Source: Klebsormidium nitens
Lineage: Eukaryota > Streptophyta > Klebsormidiophyceae > Klebsormidiales > Klebsormidiaceae
Direction: 5' to 3'
Length of the DNA stretch: 36,695 nt
Assembly (NCBI GenBank): GCA_000708835.1
Contig: DF237105.1
Location: 128,494-165,188 of the forward strand
The notes beneath the pieces were generated by a model. It ran no database searches. It saw only the letters and a program-made list of their open reading frames with translations, and was not told the DNA's origin. The position numbers and the translations under genes were made by a program. Below are positions 1-12,500 of the stretch, one piece after another (the first letter of the stretch is position 1; each line of letters begins with the position of its first letter).

Positions 1-3000
1 AATGGGGGACGAGACCCGAACCGGCCGACCGAGCGTCGCGCAGAATCGACGTGCAAACCTGAAGGCAAGCACGGGTTCCAGATTTGTGAACCCTTTTGGG
101 AGTGTTAAGCATCGAGGTTGTCCTGCGTCAGTGTTGAAAATGTTACGCCTGCGTTGTGCACTTGACCGATGGCGCCCGCGATGCTCTCCAAACGGGGGAC
201 GAGACCCGAACCGGCGGCTGACCAAGTGAAGCGCAGAATCGACGTGCAAACCTGATGACAAGCACGGGTTTTAGGTTTGTGAAAGGTATTTGGGGTCAGT
301 AAAATGTTAGGTTTGGCCTGTATTGCAAAAACGTTGCGCCTGCTTCGTGCATTTGACCGATGGCGCCCGTGATGCTCTCCAAAGGGGAGACGAAACCTGA
401 GCCGGCTGACTGAGCGACGTGTAGGATCGAACGCACACGCCTAGCAAGAAATCTGGAATATGTAGGGAGCTCAGGAGATTTCACAATTGCGAGGTCAGGT
501 GAGTTTGATGTTGGATCATGTCGCACGAGCTGTGCATCTGAGCGGTGAAGCCCGCAATACTCTCTACAAAAGGGACCGCTCCTGGATCGTCCAAGCAGGG
601 AAACGTGTCCTTTGTATTTGTCTTCAGTGAAGCATTCCGTAATCCTTGCTCCGTCAATTTTTGAACGTTCCATTGCGCCTTGGAATCGACTTTCAAAAGT
701 CAGCATGGTGTGCTGGACAAGCCTGCGTGTTAGAGTGAGAGCGGGGGATGTCCATCCGGCATGCCTCCTCGAAAGCCGCAACGTCTGCTTAGAAAACCTT
801 TTAGGAACCTCGACTTGGAAACCGTTTGGGTCGCGACGAAACCTGTCTTTCAAGTTACACCGGACGCATCAAACAGGGGGCCACCGTCTTTGTCGCTGCC
901 CAAACGGCTTTGTCGCTGCCGTAAAGATGGACAGAGATCACAAATATCAGAAGCAGAAAGCAGATCAAAGTCTGTCAGTAGGACCTTTCAGGCTGGCATA
1001 TCTGCACTAAGACGAGGCAACTGTTTTTCACTTCGGGAGCTGTGGCGAACCTCATACGAAGGGTTCCAAACAAGGGGCCGAGGTTGATGTTCAAGGGGCT
1101 CACCAGAAGTCGAGCCGACCAGATGGGAGCTTTATCTCGGGGGTTGCCGTGGGCCGGGATACTGGGCTCGGAGCTGCAAAAAGAGAAACATACTCAAGCG
1201 GAGGACTCAAAATGCTGGATACGCAGCGTCTCTGGTATGACTTACAGAGCTGATAAGGCCAAGGCCGTTATGTGTAATCGGCACGTGAAGCGCAACTCAA
1301 GCGAAGGTTATAGTCACTTGATCTTTGACCCCGTGCCACTTCAAACCGTAAAACAGGGCGTCAAGATCGATACCGTATTGTCTGACGGTTCTGTTGATTC
1401 TAGGGGAAGGGGATCGCCCCCGTGTTCGACCATCGGATGGTCAGTTGGGCTACTAAGGAAGTGCCCTGGATCGTCCGAAATCGATTCAAACTCCACACGC
1501 CTTCCTTGAATATTGCCATCCCACACCGCAATTGTGCCATAGTTTGAAAGACTGCTGGATGGTCTCCTGTTGAGACCCTCTGAAGGAAGAGTCAGCCTTT
1601 GGAGGGTTGGCGACTTCTTGCGGAAGACCAGATTTTAATGCAAACCAGAACAACGAAAGAGGTAAGAGAATCGAGGACTTCTTTGTAAACTGACTGCTAA
1701 CTTCCTGGTAGCAGATTCGCCCCGGCAGCATCAGCAGCAGCTTCGTTGAACTGCACTCGTCAAAGCCGCACACACAAATTTACCCAGCAAACTCCACCCT
1801 GGACTCTCGACACCACAACACAAAAGAAGGAAGGCAAGATTGGAAAGCGGCTCAAGCTCCACCTCTTGAATCCACCAGCATACTAAAAGAAGGAGAAGAG
1901 GCTTGCGAAGCCAGCTCACTGTTGAGACCCTGGAGGAAGCACCAGTCCCTGCAGCATCAACAGCAGCTTGTGCAGCACGTTTGGAACCGCCGCAGGGCCG
2001 AAAGCCAGGTACGGGCCACACGCGTCAAAGAGCCGGCCTTGTAGATGCACCAAACCAGCCGCCGACACCTTGGGGAAGTACAGAGAACCAACGTCAGTTC
2101 ACTGATTAAGGTGAGAAAGTTGAACTTTGCTTCCTTTCACAGTAGGCAGACTCCCGTAACAGGACGGCAGATTTGGTCACATTGAACACAACCACACGCG
2201 TCAAAGAGCGGGCCTTGCAGATGCACATAAACCAGCTGCTAACACCTAAAACAAGAAAAGTAGACCCTTTTTGCTCCACTGTTTGAGGTTCAGAGTGGGA
2301 AAGACAGTTCCGTCAGAAAAATTCTCTTCCTCTCGGTATAATCAAGTATATGTAGCAGACTCGTATGGTCCATGTAATAGTTTGATCTTGCGAATTCTCG
2401 AATATCAACGGTGTTTGATGACCGAATCAAGTCGCCAAGCCCTTGACAGGAAACGGCGACGTAAACGTGGGTCGAGCGGTCTTTGTCAAGCAGTTCGCGA
2501 ATTTCGCATACGTGAGGTGTACTTTGCATTGGTGCGGCGTTTCATAGTCTATGTTATGATGCGTCACATGCAGCGGAGAACAGCAAAGAAGGCCACTACG
2601 AACAGTCATCTCCATCTGAGAAGCTTCTGCCTTACCCTTTCTCCGTGTTTTTTGTAGACTGCATCCAGAAATGATGGAGCACGCCCACTGACCTGAAGGC
2701 TCAACAAGTGGAGCAGCATCGCTTCCAGGGGGGTCGCCAGCCCGAGGTCGTCCTGCTGGGCCTGCCCCCCAGAGCGTGCGGCCGCCTCGAGCGCGGTAGA
2801 CGGGGCGCCCGCGAGTACGTTCTCAAGGACCACGTGGGCAGCTTCTACAGCCACAAGCACCTGCTTTCGAAATGGGGGGTCGGATTTCAGGGGATCTTGG
2901 GGGAGGTTGTGGTTGAGGAATGCTTGAAGGGAGCTGTGTTTAGATGACTCTTTTCGGAAATTAAGCTCTGTCGACTCTCTGAGAGTCGTGTGTAGAGGGA

Positions 3001-6000
3001 TTCTCCTGGTGCACGAGTCAGACAGCGAAAACTTAACCCGCTGAATTAGCACACCACGAAAAGAGTTGTTAACAGTTGGAACCAAAGGGCTTCACGAGAT
3101 CTGAAACTACACTAAAGCAATAAGCCGGGACCTTTGAGTCTTTACTCAAGCCGGAAGCGATCGTGATTGGTACAAACGGGTCGTGCCCAAGAACAATCTG
3201 ACCGTCATCCGAAGCATCCCCTTATCAGCACGCTCGAGCATGTACATCAACAAAGACTGGATAACCGAGGAGTAACTCAAAAAACGGACGTTCGGGCGGC
3301 AAGGACGCGACCAAGGCTTCGGTGGGAAAATTCCAAACCCCAAAACTCTAGATTCCGCAGCCTTAGAAGCCGTAATTGATTTGAAGTTCGAGAGACCGAA
3401 TGATCTTCTCATTGTTGAACGGAACACCAGTACATTGACCAGCCTATCAGATCCGTACTGAAAACCTTACCTCTTTCGGAGCGGGTCTGGGCGCTTGCGC
3501 TGCGGCGGTGGTTGCAGTCATGACCTGGCGGCACGCGTACTCTACCGCCAACTGGGGCTGGACTCCCCCGACCAACCGTATGACGTCACTCTGCAGCAAA
3601 AGACGGGCGCAGGTCGGCCGTGGACTTCCAACAGAAGAAATCATTTCCTAGGACTGTCGTCTCTGAATCACATCACTCGTGATGACCGACGATCCAGGGC
3701 AGATGTTTCCGTAGACAAACTCTCTGCCTAAGAAATGCTTTGAAGAAGTCCAATGCGAGTTCCCGCTGTGGCATCCCTTTTCTTTGTCTGCCTCCAAATG
3801 CTCCTTTCCTTCGACCGGCCTTTCTGGAAGACTCTGATAAGAGAGTGGTAAGTGCTTTCAACTCTCAGATACGACCAGAATATCATGTAGCCTGCTCGAA
3901 GGAAGTAGCCTTCGGAGTAACACCACGCCTGTCAGGGTCAGGACTGGAAACAGGACAATAGACGACGCCCTTTAGTCCTTCACAATCATTTTTAACGACG
4001 AAAGTTGACACTATCCGTTCTATGCGATGTACGGCAAACAAACTATTAACCGCGGTACTTACCAGCTTGCCCCGGTAGGTACCGTAGTCTCGTCCCGACT
4101 CAAACTCCGGGGGGCAGTCGCCTCCGTTGTCTTCAGAGGACCCTTCAACCCCCTCCTCCAAAATCAACCCGTGACCACTGCAGCGCCGCACCTTCTCATG
4201 CACTGCATGAGATATTTCACTGCGTCCTAATCTGGCCGTTGATTAGCGTTTCAGCCGCTTTGATATTTTTGACTATCTGCTGAGATGATTCTCGTCGCGC
4301 TTGGTGTGTCGCAGAAAGGTTCTAGAGTGGCGTAATTATCGGTCTACAGTTCACACATCATCCGCTAAAGAAGTGTCGGCAGTTTAAGGAGCAAACAGGC
4401 GGGTTTGGAATGTCCCTTCAGCGATCGAAGTGGCTCGTGGGCTGAACAGAACCCCAGACGAACTCTCGATCTCCTCAAATGACGAGCTCTACTCTCATTG
4501 CAACCGAGTTCCCGAGACTTCAGAATCCGAAAGCCAGAGGCCTTGACGCGAACGTCCTTCAACCGTCAGAGCGGTCTATTGGTCGGTAACACACACTTAC
4601 CTCCGGTCACTCCTCAAACATCACGTACAGCTCTGCAGCCCTCTGTTCCTCTCCTTGGGAGCCGCGAGACTCAAAATGTAAAAGCCGGAGTCCTTACTCG
4701 GTCGCTGACGACATCGAAATTCTGGCACTCAACAAGCTACAACAAGCTGAATACCTGAAGTCTTGGGCATCTCACCAGCTTCGAGAACTGCCGTCGTCCA
4801 CTCGGGAGGCAATTGCAGACTGGGCCCCGGCTTTGGCTTCGCCTTGTCTTTGGGGGCGGCCGCGTCACGCAACAGGCTGGTGACACCTGGCAGGATAGGA
4901 TTCGCCAGCGCCACCGAGGACGACAGAAAACCAAGCACCTGTTACAAGCAGGACGGAAGGACTCTTATAGGATTCTTCTGACCCTGTGCGTGAGCGTGAG
5001 GCGGAAAGCTGAGCTTCGTTATCGACGAGAGCGTTTGCACTGACGTGGAAACAGAGTACGTGTGCAAGATCTTGCGGAAGAGAAGACGCCATATGGGGCC
5101 GTTTCAAACCCTCCAAAGGATGGGCATGCTTCAATGGTACTGCTCGTACCAGTGGTGTAACCTGGTTTTGTTTGAGATTGGAACCAGGTCAACTCTGTCA
5201 GGTCTGGATTCCAGGTCATTCTACATGTTTGTCAGTTGAATGTTCCTTTGGCGACTACTTTGATCAGGAAACAAGAGGAGAAGAACAGCCAGCGACCATA
5301 TTAAGGTACGGATAATAAGATGACTGTCGTTTTCAGACCTGATCAGGTCTGAAGGCTCTGATCTATTTGACTCTCCGTCAGCAAAGGGTTCCGTGCAACT
5401 TTGATAAGTATGCGCCTGATAGAAGTTTGTCGCGGGATCAGTCAACTTATCTACCAAACGCTCAGCTCACCTGTGTGAGAAAAGCCGTGACAGCTGTCGG
5501 CCCCTGGCCCGCTACCGCGGCCGCGTTCATGCTCCCAACGGCCGCCAAACCCTCCGCAATTCGCTCTGCATAATCACGGTCTTCGTCCTGATTGTCGGAA
5601 GCCTGAGCCTGAGTCAGCGCGGAGGGAGCGGCGGCTACCAGAGAGGCTGCCACGTGGCCCAATGCGGCGTCGTGCTGGTCGAGGGTCTCCCGCTCTCGTT
5701 CGTCAGTTGGTCGACGCCTAAACAGGTGAGAGTAGTGTTTCATTGGAAAGTGGGGTCCGTTTGACAAGTAAAGAACTTTGTCGAGTTGGAGATTGCCGGA
5801 ATCATGTAGAAGGCTAGTCGGGAATGAGGACAACCATGTTGCTCTCAATCCGAATAGAAAAACATGGAAGCTTGCTCCTCAGGACGGACTAGGTTATTGG
5901 AACTTCATTTGAAAGTCGAGTCAACATTGTAGGAAGGCTGCATTCTCCACCTTCTGAGGACGTGTCGCCTTCAAGCGTCACACCACACTGCAAAGCAATC

Positions 6001-8802
6001 CCTCTGTACCTACCAGCCGTTTGATTCAAGCGAATCCATAAAAGCCAGGCACCCCAATCTCAACCTCCCCCAAACGATCACCCACCTTCCCCCAACGCGC
6101 TTCAGGAACTCCGTGGCCGCCTGCTTTCACCTCTTAAACGACACTCTAAAAGCACTTCCATCAGACAACCAGCCGCCAAATTCCTCATAAGCATTAACCG
6201 CAAGGGATCCCCCACCTTCCCGCGACGTGCTTCAGAAACTCCGCCGCCCCATCCCGGAACTCCCGCGCCTGAAGCAGCGCCCCGGCCGCCTCAATCAGCC
6301 GGCTCGACTCCAGACCAACCACCGGGGCCCAGTCCGAGTACGCGTCCGCGGCCGCGAGTGCGGCGGTAACGACTGCTGCATGCGGGCGCGCCTCTAGTTG
6401 CCGGCCCGACTGGACTGCGGCCATTGCCGCGCCACAGTGGACGGAGGCGAGGTTGTAGAGGAGCGGTAGGATGGTGCTCAGATTGGAAGTGAGGCCGCCG
6501 AGAAGGGCGCGGCGGGCGGGGGCTGTGAAACAACAACAGGAAGAAATGTAAGTGAACAAAGGGATTCGTGGACTCACAAATCAGCGCCCAGAAGCGCTGA
6601 CTGACATTTGTAACTGGCCAGGCTTGTTCGCTTGACCTCTCCAGTGATCGCTTCACATCGAACAGGGCCGTGGCAAACAAACTGGGGACAAGCCCAGCAT
6701 TCGCAAAGCTGCCATTCCATGCAGATTAATCATGACGTGGTAGATTTTGAGAAGGCTCGATAGGACCAAAGTTGTCTGAAATACTTTCAACGAGAACGGG
6801 TCAGTCTTTATCCACTGCTAGGATAAAGGTGTTCAACCTCGAATCACATGTCCTACCACACTCGTACATCAACGACTCTCATTGTGCTCGCAGAGACGTC
6901 GTCACGCACCATCAAGATCTTCGTTGTGCACCGTAACGTCTTCCGGGAGCCACCGCAGGAGCATTGCGACCGTCTCCGCTTGCACCGGACCCTGCTGCGC
7001 CATTTCTCTCAAAGGGGGAAGGACTTCTTCTAACAATTTCGGCCCTTCTTGACGGATGACTTCAGCAACTAGAGCGGCCGCTCGGCTCTTTATGGCCCAG
7101 GGCTCCCCCTCCCCTCCGCTTGTGGCGAGCAGTTGCAGGAAGAGGTTTGCGAGGGGGTTCCGCTCGGCGGGGGGGACGTCGGACCAACGGGAGTGTGCCA
7201 CGTGCTGAATAAGCAGGGGAGTCAAATCCGTTTGCACCAGATTGCTACACCAAATCAAGCTTTTCTGTGTTACGAGTTTCGCTTCCTCTCTAAACATCTT
7301 TTCTAATCTTTTCCTACTACATATGTAACTTTCTTCCTATGGGGACGCTGTGTCTGCGGATAACGAAGTTCTGAAAAGGAAGTAGGAAATGCGTATCAAA
7401 GATGGAAAACGACGGCAAGTCCATGGCGGACTGGTTTATGGAAAGAGAGACAAACATCCTTCCAGACAGGAAAGAATCACATGGTAAGCTGAATTCTCCT
7501 ACAAGAAGAAATAATGACTTTCGAAACCAATTCAGCACGGGGGTGACAATTCATACTTACGGAAGACCAGTAGGGAAAGCCAGTTACCTTAGAGCAAGAA
7601 TACAGGCTCCGATAGGTGGTCACACGTGGTGCTATGACAAGCTGCCTGATACAAGAGACCTCATACGCGACCGAAACGCAACTTCCTGTTTCTTCCCTGT
7701 AAGATGTAGGGGCCAATCTTCTTTGACTGAAATAGATCCACTGCTTCGAGGTATACACCCCTTACAGAATTGTGGATTTCTACAGCGCAACCATTCATGT
7801 ATTCTATTGAAGGAAACTCTCCTCTTCAAGCATGAAAATCCATATGACAAGATAGAGGGCACCTACCTGCAGGAGCGAGAAGGCATAGTGGCGGACCTCC
7901 AGGGGCTGGGACGCTTGTACCAGGAACAAGGCAGCGTTGGTCACACTGTGAACCTCGCCCAGTTTCACCTGACCAATAGAATTGTGGCAGAAACATCAAG
8001 ATACAGTGTAATTTAGTCTGCTTAAAGTTTGTCGCATTGTTCATTGGCACTGGAGAAAGCGATAGCCACTAAATGTTGTCTGCTTCTTTACAAGTCAGTC
8101 CTCTGGAAGGTACTGATGAGCAGTGCAGGGGAACGCTGCCTGGTCACATTAATGGGGAATCCTTTGATCTGTTTGTCGAGCAACTCTCATTCAGGCATGA
8201 ATAAACTTCCAGATGACAGCATGCTTCAAGCTCAGCCTCTGCTTCCTTGTCTCTGACTGACAATGGTCTAGGATGATGCAGTTCACACTCGCTTTTGGAC
8301 AGAGCTAATTTCCAAAGGAACCAGTAAACCCCATTGACTACTTCGACAAGAGCAATCAGCAACTCTGTAAACGGCAAACAGCAATGTTGCGCTCTGCCTT
8401 GTAGCCAATGTTGACTGAACAGACAGAAAGTACTGGTGGTGGTACTCGCAATGCCAAGTTTGCTGGGGAGCAGAATGGATGGAATTATCTGAGAGATTCA
8501 GTGTCACCTTGATGTCAACGTGGCGCCAGAAATGTGCTCAACGACTGCCTACAAGCATCCAGTGTCGGCTTTCAATGGGAAACTCTACAAGCGTCATTAC
8601 TCAGATAATCCAGGACACCCACAGTAGACGCACTACAACAGCTGCAATGCTAACGGCGCCACAATTGGTACATCAGAACACATACCTGTTCCAAGAAGTC
8701 TGAGGCCGCCTTCCGCTTGTCCTTGCCCGCTCCCGTCACATCCAAGGCCACCTGTAGTGCCTGAAGAATGCTTGTCGCCTCCTGGCCGCCGACAGCCGCC
8801 AT
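1..8802 (-). CDS. HST: HASTY / exportin-5 (karyopherin of the importin-beta family), 12 exons visible, 3' part beyond the left edge
   Basis: Exons, in transcript order: 8802-8686, 7968-7867, 7204-6910, 6522-6216, 5717-5471, 4938-4776, 4202-4063, 3590-3471, 2860-2693, 2068-1920, 1173-1104, 58-<1. All phases agree and give about 645 residues, roughly half of a plant HASTY (about 1200). The start ATG at 8802 follows an in-frame TAA. Residues 30-100 look like an importin-beta N-terminal domain (VRHYAFSLLQ). Residues about 105-270 match the Xpo1-like region; the strongest signature is LLRWLPEDVTVHNEDLD near residue 160. Later blocks (LFDACGPYL in exon 10, ARLL/VCTSIL across exons 11-12) follow the family in order. 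HASTY is a nuclear RanGTP-dependent exportin linked to plant miRNA function. Introns 9-11 are long and hold diverged exon copies. The exon 10 acceptor is AAG. Exon 11 is only 70 nt and rests on splice sites, phase and weak similarity. Family recognition is from memory. Confidence 0.9.
120..640 (-). repeat. Tandem echo copies of HASTY exon 12 (about 190 bp unit)
   Basis: Three copies lie upstream of exon 12 in the gene's direction, with acceptor-equivalent starts at about 251, 440 and 625; the true exon start is 58. Fixed points recur at 21, 211 and 402 (CCGG) and at 181, 372 and 557. The steps are therefore 190, 191 and 185 bp. Each copy keeps an open minus-strand reading resembling the exon: LESIAGAIGQVHNAG in the first, LESITGAIGQMHEAG in the second, VESIAGFTAQMH in the third. 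The copies at 251 and 440 still follow an AG. A more doubtful fourth copy may lie at about 752-845. They could be spare or alternative exons, or decayed duplicates. Confidence 0.8.
1562..1745 (-). repeat. Downstream echoes of the 3' end of HASTY exon 10
   Basis: In the intron after exon 10, bases 1564-1590 repeat the exon end (minus-strand CTTCC..AGGGTCTCAACA) that sits at 1920-1945 in the true exon, 352 bp away. There the donor GTGAGC has become GGAGAC. A second partial copy at about 1694-1745 repeats the CTGC..CAGCAGCAT part of the exon end and is more diverged. Neither copy has a convincing donor, so use as an exon is unlikely. Confidence 0.5.
2190..2250 (-). repeat. Upstream echo of the 5' end of HASTY exon 10
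   Basis: On the minus strand, TTTTAG followed by about 50 bases nearly identical to the start of exon 10 begins at 2245, 177 bp upstream of the true start at 2068. Its acceptor (TTTTAG) looks better than the AAG used by the true exon. The copy first reads V-L-A-A-G-L-C-A-S-A-R-P-A-L in the exon frame because of a small indel. It is a possible competing acceptor. Confidence 0.75.
6078..6130 (-). repeat. Downstream echo of the 3' end of HASTY exon 4
   Basis: Bases 6081-6128 repeat the block at 6211-6258, which is the exon 4 end plus its donor GTGGGG. The offset is exactly 130 bp. The copy keeps the donor-like AAGGTGGG on the minus strand. It lies inside intron 4 (5718-6215). Confidence 0.75.
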
Positions 8803-9511
8803 CACAACCGCACAACTTTAAGCAGCACCTTCAAGCAGCAACTGAAACAGTCCACTCAATGTTGATTGAATCAGAAGGGCCCCTCTCAAAGCGTTGATCT
8901 CCAAACTGGCGTCTTGCATGTCCCCGTTGCACCACCATGTGCACCTTTTCTAGGTTTTCACAGCATGAAAAACATTCGGTAGCGTGCGCGCGCGTGCTCG
9001 TTTTACTAGTTAGGGTTAGCCGTCGACGATCGGAGCGGAACGGAACGGAACGGACTGCGCGATCGGGTTTACCTAATAGGATTCTCAAATTTAGGGTTTG
9101 GAGGGCTTCCATTCACCCGCCAAAACGTTCAAATTCAACTCGAGAGTCCAAGTCAGTGGCAAGTGCTCTGAATTTGATCTGGAGGTCTGGCTGCGGTCTT
9201 TAGCTTTTGAAGGCTGAAGTGACGTTGCAATGATGCGCGCTCCTCCTGATACCGTACATACACCCTCCAGCTGCTGCCTGCAGCTCTAGCGCAGTAGAGG
9301 ATCTGGGCACACCAGACGGCTGCTCTTTAGACTAGAGGGACGTAATTATCCGCCGATATGGTCTAAAAAGGCGGTTTGGGCCGTTGGGCCAAAGAGAGTC
9401 TTCTCCGCAGTTTACCGCTGGTCCAGCACTTCCAAAGAGAGATTGAAATGGACCTGTAAGACAAACTTAAAGTCATTGGCTGCTCAAGTGTTTCTCATCG
9501 CTAGTTAGACA
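8803..9511. promoter_or_regulatory. Divergent intergenic spacer (709 bp) between HASTY and the coiled-coil gene
   Basis: The two start codons (8802 minus, 9512 plus) face away from each other, so this stretch must hold both promoters and 5' leaders unless there are untranslated first exons further out. I see a short GGAAC tandem repeat at about 9036-9055, an alternating CG run at about 8986-8995, and no clear TATA box. Bidirectional promoter function is inferred from the arrangement only. Confidence 0.5.
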
Positions 9512-12500
9512 ATGGACAGCGAGAGGGAAGCCCCGTCCGAAAGGGTCCTCAGCCAGGTGTCAGAAAACGTGCCGATGGGGAACGCAGACTGCGCGAGCTC
9601 CGCAGACTGGAACGCTGCCTTGTTCACGCCCGTAAAGCTGCCCACTAGTGCGGTGACTTGCGCTGAAACTACGCCTGTCAGGGAGATGGAGGCGTTTGTG
9701 GAAAGCCAAGTGCGGGCCCTAGGGCCCATGCGGGCGAGCTTGGACGGCAACGCCGAGGAGGAAGCACGCAAAATGGTGAGTTTGTCTGGGTAATGCCCTT
9801 TGGTTTCGAGGTCTGAACAGGCCATGTTGAAGGAGGTACATGCCTTACCACTTGGTTTAAACAAGAGACACGGCCACAGAGATCGCATGGGTTGAAACGT
9901 GTAGTCTTTTGCTTTTGGGGCAGCATGTAAGTTGCACTAAAAAAATGGCCCCCACAAAAAGATAAAGGACTGGAACTTGGCATAAAATGTTTGGCATGAA
10001 ACTCTTAAGGCTTGCCTCTCCAACCCCTCAAGGAAGTGGATAAGGGATCTCTACGTTTGAAAGAGAGATCTGTGTCTCTCTTTTACCCTACTCACTGGGC
10101 CCAGTGAATGCCACCTGTCAGCTTTTCTATAAAAATCAGCCTTACTTGGCCCGTTGGCGCCACCTGTCAAGTGGTGCATTCCCAGTTGATGATGAGCGAA
10201 GGCCCCAGAAGATCCATCGCGCTCCCTTGTCTGCAGACCGAAGATTTGACATCAGAAGATGGGCACGCGGCGGCACACGAACGGCTGGCGAAGTTACTGC
10301 ATGCTGAGAAAGAGAACGCAGTTCTGCGGCAGCATATTGAGAGCTTAAAGGTAATCTGGGTCACGCATCTCTGTTTCGCGATTGTCCAGTCAATCTAGAC
10401 ATGATGGTTAAGCCCCAAACAGACTCAAGTGAGAAGGCCACTTGCTCTGCCGTAATATGGTGGACAACTGTCTTGCTTACTTTCAGACAGGTTGAAAATG
10501 AGACACCGTGTCACTGGGGCTCTGACTATGTTTCAGAGTCTCGAGTCACAGATGCCCTCATCTTGCATTAGCCGGTGAAAAGTTCTGCGGCGTTACCCAG
10601 TCGTGGCGCGCAATCTCATCTGGCCCTCAGGAGACAGGGGCACTTTTCAATGCGTGTTTGCTTCAAAGGTTAAGGTAACAGAATCATCGATCTCCGGAAG
10701 GACTTCTTCTGTTTGTCAATCCGCTTATCTCTTCAAAACAAGGGTCGTGACAACAAGCTGGAAAGCGGCTTGCATCTCCCCAGGTATCCCATCCCCACCA
10801 GTACCCATGACAAGAGAACTGATTCCACCTCCCCTAACAAAGGCTTCTGACCTCTCCCCCCAGGACAAAGAACTCGATCTCGCACTGGAGAGCGGCAAAG
10901 AGGAGCTTCGCCGGCAGGAGCAAATGCAGGCCCAACATCGGACCGCGATGGCCGCCGCCGCGCGCGAGATCGAGCACCTGCGAACGGAGTGCATGAAGCT
11001 GGGGGGTGTTCTGGAGAGCCGGCAAGCGGAGGACGTTGCGCGGGAGGAGACGGAACAGGAGCTGCTGGAGCTGCTGGCGATCGTGCAGGTAACCCAGCGG
11101 GTTAAAAAAGCTGACCCACCAGCTCGAAGTGACCTCACAGGTTTGTGCCCGCCAGGTAGTATTGTTCTTGGCAGCGGAACAAATGTTCGCTTTTTCAAGG
11201 GGCACCTCCAAGGATGACAATGGAGCAAATTGGTGACCCTTTGTGGCTGAATCGAGATACACGCGACGCTAACTTTCTCGTATGTAGTGCTGAGGAAGGT
11301 GAGATCTGTTGATCTCCCACAGTACATTGAAGCTGGATATTTGATCATTTGCATCAACAGCCCGCAGCATGGCTGATAAGGGCGTCTGGCTTGCAGGAAA
11401 ATGTACAGCTGTCAAAGCAAGTCCAAGCCGAGGTGCAGCGGGCGGGGTTTGACGTTGAAGGGGGCGGGCTGTCCGTAGGGCCGGGAAAAGATCAGGGCCC
11501 CGAGGATGCAGACGCTGAGTTTGTTTTCACGGAAAGCAGGGACGGACTAGGGCCAACAAACTCTGCGGGAAGCGATGCTCCTGAGAAAGCAACAGATCCT
11601 TTTGCCAGGACTAATCGGCTGACAAAACAACGGCCGAGGCCAAAGAGCGCAGGGGCAGTAAGTGAGTCTCACTGGAGCAAAGGGACGGTGGTATTTACAC
11701 CGGCACTGGAAAGAGCAGGCTCCGGAGGTCTGGGGGTGGGGGGTATGCTTACGAGCAGTGCGGAGGGTATGGTGAGGGATCCCCCTGGAAAGAAGGGGCA
11801 TGGCCGGCTGACTGCGAGGATCCGGGAGTTGGAGGCGCAGCTGGAGGAGGCACTTGCAGCGCAACAGGTAAGATTCGTCTAGGATTCTGCTCTGAATCAC
11901 AACTCTGTTCTTTTAATTTCTTTTTTACACGCAGAGAGGATGAGGTCCGTCTGTGCTTCAGGTTCAATGCTGTTCGTCCTGTCTTCCTCCGAGAGCATGG
12001 GGGCTTCTTCTAGGAGCCCTCGAATATCTGGTGGCACATGTTTGACGCTAGAAACCAAAACGTTTCTCAAAATAGTCAATCGCCCACGCCCCTGTCCTGT
12101 GCGTCTCTCCTACAAGCAAAGAGCCCAGCTCCTTGAAGCTTGCTGTACACGTTTCTCTCCCTGTGCCTTCTACTTTTTTGCGCAGTTGAGGGAAAAGGAT
12201 TCCGATTACATGTGGAACGCCCCACTTTTGTCTTTTTTGGCAACTTCAAAGTTTGACGTAATTTTCATCCCCTTTCCGACACATATTGTCGGTTCCCCTT
12301 TCCTCGAGTCCACAGAGGAGATGCGAGCTGCTCTTGGTCGTCTCCCTACTTCTCGAGCAGATATGAGCCCGGATCCTGAACATATAGGAAGGCTTATAAT
12401 CTAGGCTTTTGTTTTTCCTCTTCCGCAGGTGTCTGCGAATCTCTCAACCCCCGAGCCCACCGAAGAGATGCGCGAGCTGCTCTTGGTCGTCTCCCAAGTC

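Noticed and set aside
612-1010. 132-codon open frame on the plus strand
   Set aside because: It overlaps the exon-12 echo array and shows no domain; it is the reverse shadow of duplicated HASTY sequence.
2271-2657. 128-codon open frame on the plus strand
   Set aside because: Composition is intron-like (Arg/Ser/Leu-rich) and it lies wholly inside HASTY intron 9; no family resemblance.
1-2692. HASTY first looked truncated after exon 9
   Set aside because: Three further exons (2068-1920, 1173-1104, 58-<1) are in phase and match the family order, so the gene simply runs off the window.
7402-8016. 204-codon open frame on the plus strand
   Set aside because: It lies antisense over HASTY exon 2 and intron 2, has no recognisable domain, and the HASTY exon there is firmly supported.
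8101-8160. Possible echo of HASTY exon 2 (GGTCACATT at 8142 against GGTCACACT at 7939)
   Set aside because: Only about 20 scattered matches with gaps; not clearly better than chance, unlike the other echoes.
10725-11357. 210-codon open frame on the minus strand
   Set aside because: It is opposite coiled-coil exon 3 and spans its two introns; no domain.
11929-11970. Possible small exon between coiled-coil exons 4 and 5 (acceptor TTTACACGCAG)
   Set aside because: In the required phase it opens with AGA GGA TGA, an immediate stop; joining exon 4 directly to exon 5 keeps the frame.
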